Origin: Bacillus safensis FO-36b | GTDB taxonomy: Bacteria > Bacillota > Bacilli > Bacillales > Bacillaceae | Reading direction: 5' to 3' | Assembly (NCBI RefSeq): GCF_000691165.1 | Contig: NZ_ASJD01000001.1 | Span: 310,001 to 374,000 of the forward strand | Length of the DNA: 64,000 nucleotides | Shown: in pieces, positions 1 to 10,396 of the stretch | Layout: the number at the start of each line of letters is the position of its first letter | How positions within the stretch are numbered: position 1 is the stretch's first letter | Notes under the pieces: model-generated | Database searches by the model: none | Told to the model about the DNA's origin: nothing | The model's input: only the letters and a program-made list of their open reading frames with translations | Program-made: the position numbers and the translations under genes

Positions 1-732
1 AAAACGGCTGCCTGTTGTTGGCAGGGCAATGCTCATCAGCTGTTTAAACGTGTCCTTCCCGTCATGAATCGCCTTAAAAAATCGTTTTCGAATACGAATC
101 GTCTTTTTATAGCGGAAGGCGATCAGTAAGTAAGCAAGTGAAATCATCTCTCCAATCACAGATGAAATCATCGCACCTGCTGCCGCAAATTCAATCCCGT
201 AAGGAAGGAAAGCCGTTGTACATACTGCCACTAATGAAATTCTTGCGACCTGCTCCAGAACTTGAGACATCGCAAGCGGGCTCATCTGCTGTCTGCCCTG
301 GAAATAGCCTCTTAACACACTGGAAATGGCGATGACTGGTACGACGGGTGTAATGGCAAGCAGTGGATAGACCGTTCTAGGATCAGTCAGCATATTTTCT
401 GCCATGATGGGCGCAAACCATAAAAAGAGCGGAGTGAATATCAGGCTGAGTGTTCCTGTTATCGCAAGGGACATGACCAGAATACGTTTTGTTTTCTGTT
501 TGTCACCCCGGGCTTCTGCTTCTGCGACAAGCTTACTAATGGCGACAGGCAGTCCGAATTGTGTGAGCGTCACGGCGAGAAAAAAGGTAGGTGCAGCCAT
601 CATATAAAGCCCGACCCCTTCTTCGCCAATGAACCTCGCAATGACAATTCGATTGACAAAACCCAATATTCTCGTGATAAAACCTGCTAAAATTAAAATA
701 ATGGTCCCCTTTAAAAACGTTTGCTTCGTCAA
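1..732 (-). CDS. spoVB: Stage V sporulation protein B, N-terminal 244 residues (runs off window)
   Basis: This is the 5' part of a MATE/MviN-like polytopic membrane protein of the SpoVB family. In Bacillus the family is needed for spore cortex synthesis and is regarded as a lipid II flippase candidate in the mother cell. The reading frame is open to the window edge. It starts at a TTG giving MTKQTFLKGT, with an AGGTGAT ribosome binding site just upstream. Hydrophobic helices alternate with short basic loops, and motifs such as GFVNRIVIARFIGEEGVG are typical of the family. The gene is divergent from comN, as in B. subtilis. The C-terminal half is outside the window. Confidence 0.93.
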   Translation of the reverse strand, partial: MTKQTFLKGTIILILAGFITRILGFVNRIVIARFIGEEGVGLYMMAAPTFFLAVTLTQFGLPVAISKLVAEAEARGDKQKTKRILVMSLAITGTLSLIFTPLFLWFAPIMAENMLTDPRTVYPLLAITPVVPVIAISSVLRGYFQGRQQMSPLAMSQVLEQVARISLVAVCTTAFLPYGIEFAAAGAMISSVIGEMISLAYLLIAFRYKKTIRIRKRFFKAIHDGKDTFKQLMSIALPTTGSRF

Positions 733-848
733 ATCACAGATCACCTGCCTTCTCAAACGACATAGAATCATATACAATAAGATATGCGTGTATATCGTCC
801 AAGCATGACAAGTCTCTCGATAAAAAACTGAAAAGGGGGAGCTACGCA

Positions 849-1145
849 ATGACACAACACCCAGCTGCTATATACAAAGACCATTTAAAGCCTTTTCTGT
901 TCAGTAAGCTTGAAGAATTCATCGTTTTGGGCTATAAAGATGTAGATTTAGAGGAATTATGGTCATACTTAGAGAATAAGAAGTGGAAGAAAAAACAAGA
1001 GTATCCGATTCATGAAATGGTTGCAGATATTTTATCTGTGAAAATAGGCGAATTTATGAACTATGCAACCGTTCAGTCGTTTAAAACGTCTGCTTTTTTG
1101 GACAGTGAAGATGGCAAGAATATGCTTGATGAACTGTTGAAATAA
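849..1145 (+). CDS. comN: Post-transcriptional regulator ComN (YrzD)
   Basis: This small cytosolic protein of 98 aa belongs to the ComN family, which in B. subtilis controls comE operon expression after transcription. The ATG start follows a strong AAAAGGGGGAGC ribosome binding site. No membrane segment or signal peptide is seen. The sequence is charged, with a central Trp/Lys-rich stretch (residues 35-50). It lies between spoVB and secDF, the position expected from B. subtilis. Function is taken from the family; nothing in the sequence shows the mechanism. Confidence 0.85.
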   Translation: MTQHPAAIYKDHLKPFLFSKLEEFIVLGYKDVDLEELWSYLENKKWKKKQEYPIHEMVADILSVKIGEFMNYATVQSFKTSAFLDSEDGKNMLDELLK

Positions 1146-1186
1146 GCCATCTTAATGGATTCAGGTGTTTAAGGAGGAAATACATA

Positions 1187-3415
1187 ATGAAAAAAGGGCG
1201 CATTCTTGCGTTTTTCTTAGTGGTTCTGTTAATCGGAACTGGCGTGGGCTTACTGACAAAGCCTGTTGCGAAAGATATGACGCTAGGGCTGGATTTACAG
1301 GGTGGATTTGAAGTCCTGTATGATGTACATCCAGTGAAAAAAGAGGACAAGATCACAAATAGTGTTCTCGTTAGTACAGTGGAAGCTCTTAACCGAAGAG
1401 CCAATGTGCTAGGTGTAAGTGAGCCGAACATCTCGATTGAAGGCAATAATCGTATCCGTGTGCAGCTTGCAGGGGTAAAAGATCAAAACAGAGCTAGGGA
1501 GATTCTTTCCACTGAAGCACAGCTATCCTTCAGAGATACGAATGATAAAGAACTTCTTAACGGGGCTGACCTAGTCGAAAACAGTGCAAAACAAACATTC
1601 AGTCAAACGAATGAGCCAATTGTGACGGTTAAACTAAAGGATGCGAAAAAATTTGGTGACGTCACAAGAAAAGTAGCAGCGATGGCGCCGAATAACCAGC
1701 TTGTCATTTGGCTTGATTATCACAAAGGAGATTCCTTCAAAAAAGAAGTCTCAAAATCAAACCACAAGTATGTATCTGCACCAAATGTGAATCAAGAGAT
1801 TAACAGCAGTGACGTACAAATTGAAGGGAAATTTACTGTCCAAGAGGCAAAAGACCTCGCAAGTATTTTAAATGCCGGGGCATTGCCAGTAAAATTAACA
1901 GAAAAATATTCCACATCTGTGAGTGCACAGTTTGGTGAACAAGCACTGAACGAAACAGTGTTCGCAGGAATTGTAGGAATCGCATTTATCTTCTTATTCA
2001 TGCTGCTTTATTACCGATTACCTGGTCTTATAGCTGTCATCACACTCTCAGCCTATATCTACATTACGCTGCAAGTGTTTGACTGGATGGGCGCGGTCAT
2101 GACACTGCCTGGAATTGCCGCACTTATTCTAGGGGTAGGGATGGCTGTTGATGCCAACATTATTACTTATGAGCGGATCAAAGAAGAGCTGAAGCTCGGC
2201 AAATCTGTCCGTTCTGCTTTCAGGTCAGGGAACCGCAGATCATTTGCGACCATCTTTGATGCAAACTTAACAAGTATTATTGCCGGCGGAGTGCTGTTCT
2301 TCTTCGGGACAAGCTCTGTAAAAGGATTTGCAACAATGCTCATCCTCTCGATTTTAACAAGCTTTATCACGGCTGTATTCCTATCAAGATTCCTTCTTGG
2401 ACTGCTTGTAGAAAGCCGTGCGCTCGACCGCAAAAAAGGCTGGTTTGGTGTCCGCAAAAAAGACATCATGAGTATCCACGAAACTACAGAAAATACCGAA
2501 CCGAAAACGCCATTTGATAAATGGGATTTCGTCAGCAAACGTAAAGGCTTTATGATTTTCTCCATAGCTGTTACTATTGCGGGAATCATCGTCCTTTCGA
2601 TCTTCAAGCTCAATGCTGGTATTGACTTTGCTAGTGGAACGAGAATTGATGTTCAAAGCGATCACAAGCTGACAACTGCACAAGTAGAGCAAGACTTTAA
2701 AAAGCTTGGTCTTGAAGCAGACAGTGTTGTGCTGTCGGGGCAAAAAGAAAATCAGGCAGCTGCTCGATTTGTCGGGGTGCCGAACAAAGAAAAAATCGCT
2801 GAAGTGAAGGATTACTTCAAAGATAAATACGGCACTGAGCCGAACGTAAGTACAGTATCACCGACTGTCGGTAAAGAACTTGCCCGTAATGCGCTATATG
2901 CCGTCATCATTGCTTCCATTGGGATCATTTTATATGTATCCGTCCGTTTTGAGTATAAGATGGCGATTGCGGCGATTATCTCACTGCTGTACGATGCATT
3001 CTTTATTGTCGCCTTCTTTAGTATTACGCGCTTAGAGGTGGATGTCACCTTCATTGCCGCGATCCTCACGGTCATTGGGTACTCGATCAACGACACGATC
3101 GTTACCTTCGACAGGGTTCGTGAGCAAATGAAGAAACGTAAACCGAAAACCATTGAAGATCTATCGTACATTGTGAACTTAAGCTTACAGCAAACCTTTA
3201 CGCGATCTGTCAACACGGTGCTGACTGTACTTGTCGTTGTTGTCGCACTGCTTATCTTCGGATCAGCGTCGATTACAAACTTCTCCATCGCCTTACTTGT
3301 CGGCTTATTAACAGGGGTGTACTCATCCCTTTATATCGCGGCACAAATTTGGCTGATGTGGAAAGGCCGTGAGCTGAAAAAACCAGCTAAGATTGATACA
3401 GATCAAGATATTTAA
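1187..3415 (+). CDS. secDF: Fused SecD-SecF protein translocase subunit
   Basis: This 742-aa membrane protein helps the Sec translocase release and pull exported proteins using the proton gradient. The SecD half covers roughly residues 1-430: one N-terminal membrane segment, a large extracytoplasmic domain with DLQGGFEV near residue 37, then five membrane segments including the GVGMAVDANIITYERIKEE signature. The SecF half follows with the same plan, including AGIDFASGTR and GYSINDTIVTFDRVRE. The fused form is characteristic of Bacillus. The start has AAGGAGG upstream, and a terminator follows at 3421. Confidence 0.97.
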   Translation: MKKGRILAFFLVVLLIGTGVGLLTKPVAKDMTLGLDLQGGFEVLYDVHPVKKEDKITNSVLVSTVEALNRRANVLGVSEPNISIEGNNRIRVQLAGVKDQNRAREILSTEAQLSFRDTNDKELLNGADLVENSAKQTFSQTNEPIVTVKLKDAKKFGDVTRKVAAMAPNNQLVIWLDYHKGDSFKKEVSKSNHKYVSAPNVNQEINSSDVQIEGKFTVQEAKDLASILNAGALPVKLTEKYSTSVSAQFGEQALNETVFAGIVGIAFIFLFMLLYYRLPGLIAVITLSAYIYITLQVFDWMGAVMTLPGIAALILGVGMAVDANIITYERIKEELKLGKSVRSAFRSGNRRSFATIFDANLTSIIAGGVLFFFGTSSVKGFATMLILSILTSFITAVFLSRFLLGLLVESRALDRKKGWFGVRKKDIMSIHETTENTEPKTPFDKWDFVSKRKGFMIFSIAVTIAGIIVLSIFKLNAGIDFASGTRIDVQSDHKLTTAQVEQDFKKLGLEADSVVLSGQKENQAAARFVGVPNKEKIAEVKDYFKDKYGTEPNVSTVSPTVGKELARNALYAVIIASIGIILYVSVRFEYKMAIAAIISLLYDAFFIVAFFSITRLEVDVTFIAAILTVIGYSINDTIVTFDRVREQMKKRKPKTIEDLSYIVNLSLQQTFTRSVNTVLTVLVVVVALLIFGSASITNFSIALLVGLLTGVYSSLYIAAQIWLMWKGRELKKPAKIDTDQDI

Positions 3416-3420
3416 TCTAG

Positions 3421-3449
3421 AAAGACTGCCTTTTTCGGCAGTCTTTTTC
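3421..3449 (+). terminator. Terminator after secDF
   Basis: A perfect hairpin AAGACTGCC / GGCAGTCTT is followed by a T run just after the secDF stop codon. Confidence 0.9.
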
Positions 3450-3499
3450 TATCGATTTTTCTGAAAATAAGATGATTTGAAAAAACATTTCGGGTTTCA

Positions 3500-3528
3500 T
3501 TGATCTTAAAATGGTCTTTTGCTATAAT
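3500..3528 (+). promoter_or_regulatory. Sigma-A promoter for yrvC
   Basis: TTGATC (3500-3505) and TATAAT (3523-3528) are separated by 17 bp. They lie about 75 bp before the yrvC start and downstream of the secDF terminator. Confidence 0.7.
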
Positions 3529-3601
3529 GACTTACGTTTAGACCAGTATAGAAAGCAAGTGTCTGTTTAGGCATTTGGCTTTATTCATTGGAGGGGCTGT
3601 T

Positions 3602-4090
3602 ATGAAGGTTCGGGAAACTGAACTGCCAGGTATCGGTCATAAAGCCGAAATGATCACAAGAAATAATGAGAAGCTTGCCATCATTACACATGATGACGGC
3701 AGAAGAGAAATGTATCATTTTCATGAGGACGACCATGAAGAAACGATTTCTGGCATCCTGCTAAACGATGAAGAAGCAAGACAAATTGCGGCTATTTTAG
3801 GCGGCATGGTCTATAAGCCGAAAGCGCTTGAAACCGTAGAGGTAGCCATTGATGAACTGGTGATTGAATGGTTTAAAATTGAAAAGAATGCACCAGCTGT
3901 TCAAAGAAGCATCGGTGACCTCAATGTTCGCCAAAACTATCAAGTAACAGTCATCGCCATTGTGAGAAAATCACATGAGAAGATTTTAAATCCAGGACCA
4001 GATACCATTATCGAAGAAGGGGATACCCTTGTCATTTCTGGAGAAAGAAAAGAATTAAAGAATCTGATTAAAGAAAAACTCAGCAGCTGA
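3602..4090 (+). CDS. yrvC: TrkA-C (RCK_C) domain protein, KhtT-like
   Basis: This cytosolic protein of 162 aa has a C-terminal RCK_C/TrkA-C domain (about residues 78-160, with the TIIEEGDTLVISG motif). Such domains bind nucleotides or ions and regulate potassium channels and antiporters; KhtT of the KhtSTU system is the nearest named relative. The start at 3602 is preferred because GGAGGGG lies 6 bp upstream, whereas an upstream in-frame ATG at 3575 lacks a site. No antiporter gene is adjacent, so its partner is unknown. Confidence 0.8.
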   Translation: MKVRETELPGIGHKAEMITRNNEKLAIITHDDGRREMYHFHEDDHEETISGILLNDEEARQIAAILGGMVYKPKALETVEVAIDELVIEWFKIEKNAPAVQRSIGDLNVRQNYQVTVIAIVRKSHEKILNPGPDTIIEEGDTLVISGERKELKNLIKEKLSS

Positions 4091-4191
4091 TGATGCCCAT
4101 GCTGATAGGTTTTCTTCCACTGCTTTCTTTCGGTGTTTAAAAAAGGCAGCGAAAAGGGAAGAATAAAAGAAAAAGCTTGGGGGATATGTAG

Positions 4192-4542
4192 ATGAACAAA
4201 CAACAATGGACCATCATACTCGCATTTATTTTCGTATTAATTGTCTCAGTATTTGCCGTGATTAATGTACGGCCTGTCGAGGTACACTACTTATTTGGAA
4301 CGGCTGAATGGCCGCTGATCCTTGTCATTATCGGTTCAGTTTTAATGGGCGGGCTGATTGTGGCATTTGCAGGGATCTTCCAAATTGTGAAACTGAAACG
4401 TGAACTAAAAGCATTAAAAGCTGAGCGTGCAGCCGCTGCACCTGCTGCGGCGACGAAAAAGGCAGACAGAGATCTTCAAAAGAAATCTCATGTCACGCCT
4501 TTAAAAGAACAGCCAGCATCATTTGACCGGAAGGAAAAATAA
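4192..4542 (+). CDS. yrvD: LapA-domain membrane protein YrvD
   Basis: A 116-aa protein with two predicted membrane helices (residues about 5-25 and 40-63) followed by a coiled, charged and Ala-rich cytosolic tail. The layout and the conserved NVRPVEVHYLFG-type segment match the LapA (DUF1049) family, first described around lipopolysaccharide assembly but widespread in Firmicutes, where its role is not defined. It precedes recJ as in B. subtilis. Confidence 0.8.
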   Translation: MNKQQWTIILAFIFVLIVSVFAVINVRPVEVHYLFGTAEWPLILVIIGSVLMGGLIVAFAGIFQIVKLKRELKALKAERAAAAPAAATKKADRDLQKKSHVTPLKEQPASFDRKEK

Positions 4543-4571
4543 TCTTCCAGCACAATTTCATAAAATAAAAA

Positions 4572-4601
4572 TTGAAACCCCTCAGGCCACTCTAGTATAA
4601 T
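4572..4601 (+). promoter_or_regulatory. Sigma-A promoter for recJ
   Basis: TTGAAA (4572-4577) and TATAAT (4596-4601) are 18 bp apart. The predicted transcript begins near 4608, so the in-frame GTG at 4603 cannot be the recJ start; this fixes translation at the ATG 4624. Confidence 0.8.
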
Positions 4602-4623
4602 AGTGTGGTTGAGGGGTGAATTT

Positions 4624-6948
4624 ATGTTATTATCCAAAATGCGCTGGGAATATGAACATCCAAGCGAAGAAAAAGTGAAATCACTCTCTGAAAATCTGAA
4701 TATTTCAGCGCTGACTGCATCGCTTCTCGTAAAAAGAGGAATTGAAGAAGTAGAAGAGGCGAGGTCTTTTTTATTTGATCAAAAAGCCGAATTTCATGAT
4801 CCATTTCTATTAAAAGGAATGAAAGAAGCAGTAGAGCGCATCAACAAAGCGATCGAAGAGCAGGAATCGATTGTGATCTTCGGAGACTATGATGCAGATG
4901 GTGTGACAAGTACGTCTGTACTTTTACATACATTAAAAGAGCGGTCTGCGATAGTAGACTTTTATATTCCAGATCGATTTAAAGAAGGCTATGGGCCTAA
5001 TGAACAGGCATTTCGATATATCAAGGAGCAAGGAGCATCGCTTGTCATCACGGTCGATACAGGCATTGCTGCTGTAAATGAAGCACGTATTGCAAAAGAA
5101 ATAGGGTTAGACCTAATCATTACAGATCACCATGAACCAAGTGAGGAGCTGCCTGAGGCACTTGCTATTGTCCATCCTAAGCAGCCTGGCTGTGAGTATC
5201 CCTTTAAAGAACTTGCTGGTGTAGGCGTAGCGTTTAAAGTGGCGCATGCACTGCTTGGGAAGCTGCCAGTTCAGCTGTTAGATCTTGCAGCAATCGGGAC
5301 AATTGCGGACCTTGTACCGCTTCATGATGAGAATAGGTGGCTCGCCAAAAAAGGCCTTGTGCAGCTTCGGCAGTCGAATAGACCGGGGCTGAAAGCGTTA
5401 TTGAAAGAAGCGGGAGCCACTCTAGAAGAAGCCAATGAGGAAACGGTCGGCTTTCAAATTGCGCCAAGGCTGAATGCTGTAGGACGAATTGAACAGGCAG
5501 ATCCTGCCGTTCATCTTCTGATGACTGAGGATAAGGATGAAGCAGAAGAGCTCGCTCGTTTTGTACAGGAACTGAATAAAGAACGTCAAAAGATTGTCAG
5601 TACGATCACAGAAGAAGCCATTCAAATGGTGGAAGAGGCAGGTGATGACCAGTCTGCGATCGTTGTAGCGAAAGCTGGCTGGAATCCGGGCGTTGTCGGA
5701 ATTGTTGCCTCTAAATTGACGGATACTTTTTCTCGTCCGGCGATTGTGCTTGGAATAGATGAAGAGACGCAAATGGCAAAAGGATCAGCCCGGAGTATTC
5801 CTGGCTTCGATCTGTTTTTCCATCTAAGCAAATGCCGCGACATCCTGCCGCATTTCGGGGGGCACCCGATGGCAGCAGGGATGACACTTCGAGCGGATGA
5901 TGTCGCTTTACTAAGGGAAAGATTAAATCAATATGCAAATGAAACATTGACGGAAGAAGATTTTATTCCAATACAGCGGGTCGATGCCGTGTGCAAGGTA
6001 GACGAATTGACGGTTGAAGCGATTGAGGAAGCGGGGATGCTGTCACCATTCGGTATGTCAAACCCAAAACCGTTCATTATGATTGAAGATGCGAAGCTTG
6101 AAGATATCCGAACGATTGGGGCAAATCACAACCATATTAAAATGTCTCTGAAAGACGAAGACAAGCTGCTTGACTGTGTCGGTTTTCACCAAGGGAAATT
6201 AAAAGAAGAAATTGTTCCAGGAAGCCGCATTTCCGTGATTGGAGAAATGTCCGTCAATGAATGGAATAACCGGAAGAAGCCCCAGCTGATGCTAAAAGAT
6301 GCACGAGTTGATGAATGGCAGCTGTTTGATCTGCGCGGGAAAAAGGATTGGGAGAAGAAAGTTTCGACGCTTGATTCAGAAAAATCTTTGGTTGTCTGTT
6401 TTGATGAAGCAACAAAACAGGACGTCGATATCCCCATTCATCATGTTCATGCAGAAAATGTATCAACGTTTGATGTACAGGGCAAATATGTGGTCTTTGC
6501 GGATGTTCCCGCAGATGAGCAATTGCTGAAGCAGCTTTTAGAAAATCAAAAGCCTGCCAGAATTTATACGGTTTTTCAAAGAAAAGAAGATCATTTTATG
6601 TCCTCTTTCCCAAGCCGTGACCAATTCAAATGGTTTTATGGGTTCTTGTTTAAACGGGGAAGTTTTCCTATCAAAGAACAAGGAATGGACCTTGCCAAAC
6701 ATAGAGGCTGGACAAAAGATACAATCATTTTTATGACAAAGGTGTTTTTTGAACTCGGTTTTGTTAAAATAGAGAATGGTGTGCTGTCAATAGTACTTGA
6801 TGCCCCTAAAAAAGATTTAACGGCATCAGCATCCTATACAGCAAAACAACGATTGATGGAACTCGATCAAACACTAACATATTCCTCAGCTAAAGAGCTG
6901 AAGGAATGGCTGAATAGCATGATGAGCGAAGTCTCACCTGTGCTTTGA
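4624..6948 (+). CDS. recJ: Single-stranded-DNA-specific exonuclease RecJ
   Basis: This 774-aa 5'-3' exonuclease of the DHH family processes ends in recombination and mismatch or base excision repair. Visible motifs are the DHH-family aspartate cluster [11 protein letters not shown] (residues about 86-96), ITDHHEP, the DHHA1 motif GGHPMAAG, and an OB-like region in the C-terminal half. The C-terminal extension of roughly 200 residues is typical of Bacillus RecJ. The start follows GAGGGG and lies only about 16 nt from the predicted transcription start. The stop overlaps the ribosome binding region of apt. Confidence 0.96.
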   Translation: MLLSKMRWEYEHPSEEKVKSLSENLNISALTASLLVKRGIEEVEEARSFLFDQKAEFHDPFLLKGMKEAVERINKAIEEQESIVIFGDYDADGVTSTSVLLHTLKERSAIVDFYIPDRFKEGYGPNEQAFRYIKEQGASLVITVDTGIAAVNEARIAKEIGLDLIITDHHEPSEELPEALAIVHPKQPGCEYPFKELAGVGVAFKVAHALLGKLPVQLLDLAAIGTIADLVPLHDENRWLAKKGLVQLRQSNRPGLKALLKEAGATLEEANEETVGFQIAPRLNAVGRIEQADPAVHLLMTEDKDEAEELARFVQELNKERQKIVSTITEEAIQMVEEAGDDQSAIVVAKAGWNPGVVGIVASKLTDTFSRPAIVLGIDEETQMAKGSARSIPGFDLFFHLSKCRDILPHFGGHPMAAGMTLRADDVALLRERLNQYANETLTEEDFIPIQRVDAVCKVDELTVEAIEEAGMLSPFGMSNPKPFIMIEDAKLEDIRTIGANHNHIKMSLKDEDKLLDCVGFHQGKLKEEIVPGSRISVIGEMSVNEWNNRKKPQLMLKDARVDEWQLFDLRGKKDWEKKVSTLDSEKSLVVCFDEATKQDVDIPIHHVHAENVSTFDVQGKYVVFADVPADEQLLKQLLENQKPARIYTVFQRKEDHFMSSFPSRDQFKWFYGFLFKRGSFPIKEQGMDLAKHRGWTKDTIIFMTKVFFELGFVKIENGVLSIVLDAPKKDLTASASYTAKQRLMELDQTLTYSSAKELKEWLNSMMSEVSPVL

Positions 6949-6971
6949 CGTACGAGGAGGAAAAGGAAAAG

Positions 6972-7484
6972 ATGGATTTAAAACAATATGTGACAGTTGT
7001 ACCTGACTACCCAAAGGAAGGTGTACAATTTAAAGATATTACAACGTTAATGGATAAAGGCGAAGTGTACCGTTATGCAACGGATCAAATCGTTGATTAC
7101 GCGAAGGAAAGAGACATTGATCTCATTGTTGGACCTGAAGCGCGTGGATTCATTATTGGCTGCCCTGTAGCATACGCACTTGGTGTAGGTTTTGCACCGG
7201 TTCGTAAAGAAGGAAAGCTTCCTCGTGAAGTCGTTAAAGTCGATTACGGCTTGGAATATGGTAAAGATGTATTAACGATTCATAAAGATGCGATTCGTCC
7301 TGGTCAGCGTGTCCTGATTACAGATGACTTACTTGCGACTGGTGGAACAATTGAAGCGTCCATTAAGCTTGTAGAGGAATTAGGCGGCGTTGTGGCAGGG
7401 ATTGCATTTTTGATTGAACTGACGTATCTGGACGGCAGAAAGAAGCTTGACGGCTACGACATCATGACGTTAATGCAATACTAA
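6972..7484 (+). CDS. apt: Adenine phosphoribosyltransferase
   Basis: This enzyme makes AMP from adenine and PRPP in purine salvage. The 170-aa length equals the usual family size. The PRPP-binding motif [13 protein letters not shown] is seen around residues 116-128. The ATG at 6972 is chosen because GAGGAGG stands 12 bp upstream and the product begins with the family-typical [17 protein letters not shown]. It follows recJ closely and precedes relA, as in B. subtilis. Confidence 0.96.
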   Translation: MDLKQYVTVVPDYPKEGVQFKDITTLMDKGEVYRYATDQIVDYAKERDIDLIVGPEARGFIIGCPVAYALGVGFAPVRKEGKLPREVVKVDYGLEYGKDVLTIHKDAIRPGQRVLITDDLLATGGTIEASIKLVEELGGVVAGIAFLIELTYLDGRKKLDGYDIMTLMQY

Positions 7485-7496
7485 TGGAGTTTTCGT

Positions 7497-7528
7497 AAAA
7501 AGCACTCAGTAAGAAGGGTGCTTTTTTC
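7497..7528 (+). terminator. Terminator after apt
   Basis: The inverted repeat AAGCAC / GTGCTT with a run of six T lies between apt and relA. Confidence 0.75.
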
Positions 7529-7625
7529 CTATCAAAAATCTTTTAGCGGACTTCTTCTCTTTACATCTATCGAATTTTTCTTGATAATAAACTACAATAC
7601 AGTTTTCATTTAAAAAGGTGATTCC

Positions 7626-9836
7626 ATGGCGAACGAACAAGTTTTAACGGCGCAGCAGGTCATTGACAAAGCAAGAGAATACCTGTCCGCTGAACATATT
7701 CAATTTATAGAGCGAGCATATGAATATGCTGAAAATGCACACAAGGAGCAATACCGGAAATCTGGTGAGCCCTATATTATCCATCCAATTCAAGTGGCGG
7801 GCATTCTTGTTGATCTTGAAATGGACCCATCAACCATTGCAGGCGGTTTCCTGCACGATGTAGTTGAGGATACAGATGTGACATTACAGGATTTAAAAGA
7901 GCATTTTAACGAGGAAGTAGCAATGCTTGTTGATGGTGTCACAAAGCTCGGGAAGATTAAATATAAATCACAAGAAGAACAGCAGGCCGAAAACCATCGA
8001 AAAATGTTTGTTGCAATGGCGCAGGATATCCGCGTAATCTTGATTAAGCTGGCAGACCGTCTTCATAATATGAGAACGCTCAAGCATCTTCCGCAGGAAA
8101 AGCAGCGGAGAATTTCAAATGAAACACTTGAAATCTTTGCACCGCTTGCGCACAGATTAGGGATTTCAAAGATTAAGTGGGAGCTTGAAGATACAGCACT
8201 CCGCTATTTAAATCCGCAGCAATATTACCGGATTGTGAATCTGATGAAGCGCAAACGAGCGGAACGTGAGGAATACTTGGACGAGGTCGTCAATGAAGTG
8301 AAAGACCGCGTGTCTGAGGTAAACATCAAGGCCGAATTTTCCGGCAGACCAAAACATATTTATAGTATTTATCGCAAAATGGTCTTGCAAAATAAGCAGT
8401 TTAATGAAATTTATGATCTGCTTGCCGTTCGTATTTTGGTTGACAGCATTAAAGACTGTTATGCTGTGCTCGGGATTATCCATACGTGCTGGAAGCCGAT
8501 GCCAGGCAGGTTTAAGGATTATATTGCGATGCCAAAGCCGAACATGTACCAGTCTCTTCATACAACGGTGATTGGGCCAAAAGGCGATCCGCTTGAAGTT
8601 CAGATCCGTACAGTGGAAATGCATGAAATTGCAGAATACGGAATTGCGGCACACTGGGCATACAAAGAAGGCAAAGAGTCAGCAGAATCAACAGAAGAAG
8701 CAGTCTTCCAGAAGAAGCTCTCTTGGTTTAGAGAAATTCTTGAGTTCCAAAATGAATCCACAGATGCAGAAGAATTTATGGAGTCGTTAAAGATTGATCT
8801 TTTCTCTGATATGGTGTTTGTGTTTACGCCAAAAGGAGACGTCATTGAACTGCCGTCGGGCTCAGTTCCGATTGATTTCTCTTACCGGATTCACTCGGAA
8901 ATTGGGAATAAAACGATCGGTGCCAAGGTCAATGGCAAGATGGTCACACTCGATCACAAACTAAAAACAGGTGACATTATTGAAATTCTGACATCAAAGC
9001 ACAGCTACGGGCCAAGTCAGGATTGGGTCAAGCTTGCCCAAACCTCCCAAGCGAAGCACAAGATCAGACAGTTTTTCAAAAAACAGCGCCGTGAAGAAAA
9101 TGTCGAAAAAGGCCGAGAGCTCGTGGAGAAAGAGATCAAAAACCTTGAGTTTGATGTCAAAGACATTCTGACCGCTGAAAACCTGCAAAAAGTGGCTGAC
9201 AAATTTAATTTTTCAAACGAAGAGGACATGTATGCAGCTGTTGGATATAACGGCATTACTGCACTACAGGTCGCCAATCGTTTAACGGAAAAAGAAAGAA
9301 AACAAAGAGATCAAGAAGAGCAAGAGAAAACCGTTCAAGAAGTGACGGTGGAACCGAAGACGTATCACGGGAAAAAACGGGAAGCTGGCGTAAGGGTCAA
9401 AGGAATTGATAACCTGCTTGTCCGCTTATCTAAGTGCTGTAATCCTGTTCCTGGCGATAGCATTGTCGGTTTTATTACGAAGGGCCGAGGCGTATCTGTT
9501 CACCGCGACGACTGTCCGAACGTGAAGACAGGAGAAGCGCAGGAGCGGTTAATTCCCGTTGAGTGGGAGCATGAGCAGCCTGCTCAAAACCGTAAAGAAT
9601 ACAATGTAGAAATTGAAATATTAGGATATGATAGACGCGGCTTACTCAATGAGGTGCTTCAAGCAGTCAACGAAACCAAAACGAACATCTCCTCTGTTTC
9701 TGGGAAGTCTGATCGTAACAAAGTGGCGACGATCCATATGGCGATCTTTATCCAAAATATTAATCACTTGCACAAAGTGGTCGAACGCATTAAACAAATC
9801 AAAGACATTTACTCTGTTCGCCGATTCATGAATTAG
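7626..9836 (+). CDS. relA: Bifunctional (p)ppGpp synthetase/hydrolase Rel
   Basis: This 736-aa long RSH protein controls the stringent response on the ribosome. In order it has an HD hydrolase domain (His53, His77-Asp78 in [12 protein letters not shown]), a RelA_SpoT synthetase domain (about 240-350, with [10 protein letters not shown]), a TGS domain (about 390-450), a conserved Cys cluster ([11 protein letters not shown]) and a C-terminal ACT domain. Because the HD motif is intact, the protein should both make and degrade ppGpp. AAAAGGTGATTCC precedes the ATG. dtd follows 18 bp later. Confidence 0.97.
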   Translation: MANEQVLTAQQVIDKAREYLSAEHIQFIERAYEYAENAHKEQYRKSGEPYIIHPIQVAGILVDLEMDPSTIAGGFLHDVVEDTDVTLQDLKEHFNEEVAMLVDGVTKLGKIKYKSQEEQQAENHRKMFVAMAQDIRVILIKLADRLHNMRTLKHLPQEKQRRISNETLEIFAPLAHRLGISKIKWELEDTALRYLNPQQYYRIVNLMKRKRAEREEYLDEVVNEVKDRVSEVNIKAEFSGRPKHIYSIYRKMVLQNKQFNEIYDLLAVRILVDSIKDCYAVLGIIHTCWKPMPGRFKDYIAMPKPNMYQSLHTTVIGPKGDPLEVQIRTVEMHEIAEYGIAAHWAYKEGKESAESTEEAVFQKKLSWFREILEFQNESTDAEEFMESLKIDLFSDMVFVFTPKGDVIELPSGSVPIDFSYRIHSEIGNKTIGAKVNGKMVTLDHKLKTGDIIEILTSKHSYGPSQDWVKLAQTSQAKHKIRQFFKKQRREENVEKGRELVEKEIKNLEFDVKDILTAENLQKVADKFNFSNEEDMYAAVGYNGITALQVANRLTEKERKQRDQEEQEKTVQEVTVEPKTYHGKKREAGVRVKGIDNLLVRLSKCCNPVPGDSIVGFITKGRGVSVHRDDCPNVKTGEAQERLIPVEWEHEQPAQNRKEYNVEIEILGYDRRGLLNEVLQAVNETKTNISSVSGKSDRNKVATIHMAIFIQNINHLHKVVERIKQIKDIYSVRRFMN

Positions 9837-9854
9837 AAAGGAAGTATATCGTCT

Positions 9855-10298
9855 ATGAGGCTTGTTGTGCAGCGTGTGACAAATGCATCTGTGAAGGTAG
9901 AAGAAGAGATCACAGGTGCCATCAACGAAGGATATATGGTGCTTGTTGGTGTCACACACGAAGATACAGAAGAAGATGTGCTTTACTTAGCTGAAAAGCT
10001 TGCACATTTACGTATTTTTGAAGATGAAAATGGGAAAATGAATCGTTCATTATTGGACATAAAAGGAAGCGTTCTGTCTGTATCACAATTTACCCTATAT
10101 GGTGATACGAGAAAGGGCAGACGGCCGAATTTTATGAAAGCCGCCAAGCCGGATGCAGCTAACTCGCTTTATGAATGTTTCAATAAAACCCTTAGAGAAA
10201 AAGGCATCCATGTGGAAACTGGCCGTTTTGGTGCGATGATGGACGTGACATTGACCAATTCAGGACCAGTCACGATCTTGATGGACAGCAAAGAATAG
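9855..10298 (+). CDS. dtd: D-aminoacyl-tRNA deacylase
   Basis: This 147-aa enzyme removes D-amino acids (and glycine from tRNA-Ala) from mischarged tRNA. The family signatures [17 protein letters not shown] and the Gly-cisPro motif region NSGPVTI are present. The start has GGAAG upstream and lies 18 bp after relA, so both are probably one transcript ending at the 10308 hairpin. Confidence 0.95.
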   Translation: MRLVVQRVTNASVKVEEEITGAINEGYMVLVGVTHEDTEEDVLYLAEKLAHLRIFEDENGKMNRSLLDIKGSVLSVSQFTLYGDTRKGRRPNFMKAAKPDAANSLYECFNKTLREKGIHVETGRFGAMMDVTLTNSGPVTILMDSKE

Positions 10299-10307
10299 AT
10301 TCTCTTT

Positions 10308-10354
10308 AGACTGTAGATGAACTCGTGCGGGAGTTTGTTTAGAGTCTTTTTCTT
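10308..10354 (+). terminator. Terminator after dtd
   Basis: A long imperfect hairpin (GACT...AACTC / GAGTTT...GAGTC) is followed by a T-rich tract. Confidence 0.65.
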
Positions 10355-10365
10355 TTGCGGATAAA

Positions 10366-10396
10366 CAAAAAAGAGGCGCAGTGGCCTCTTTCTTTT
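10366..10396. terminator. Bidirectional terminator between dtd and the amidase gene
   Basis: AAAGAGGC / GCCTCTTT is flanked by A and T runs, so it can end both convergent transcripts. Confidence 0.7.

Noticed and set aside
2812-3288. 158-codon minus-strand frame inside secDF
   Set aside because: Antisense shadow of a highly conserved gene; low-complexity Thr/Ser/Ile composition.
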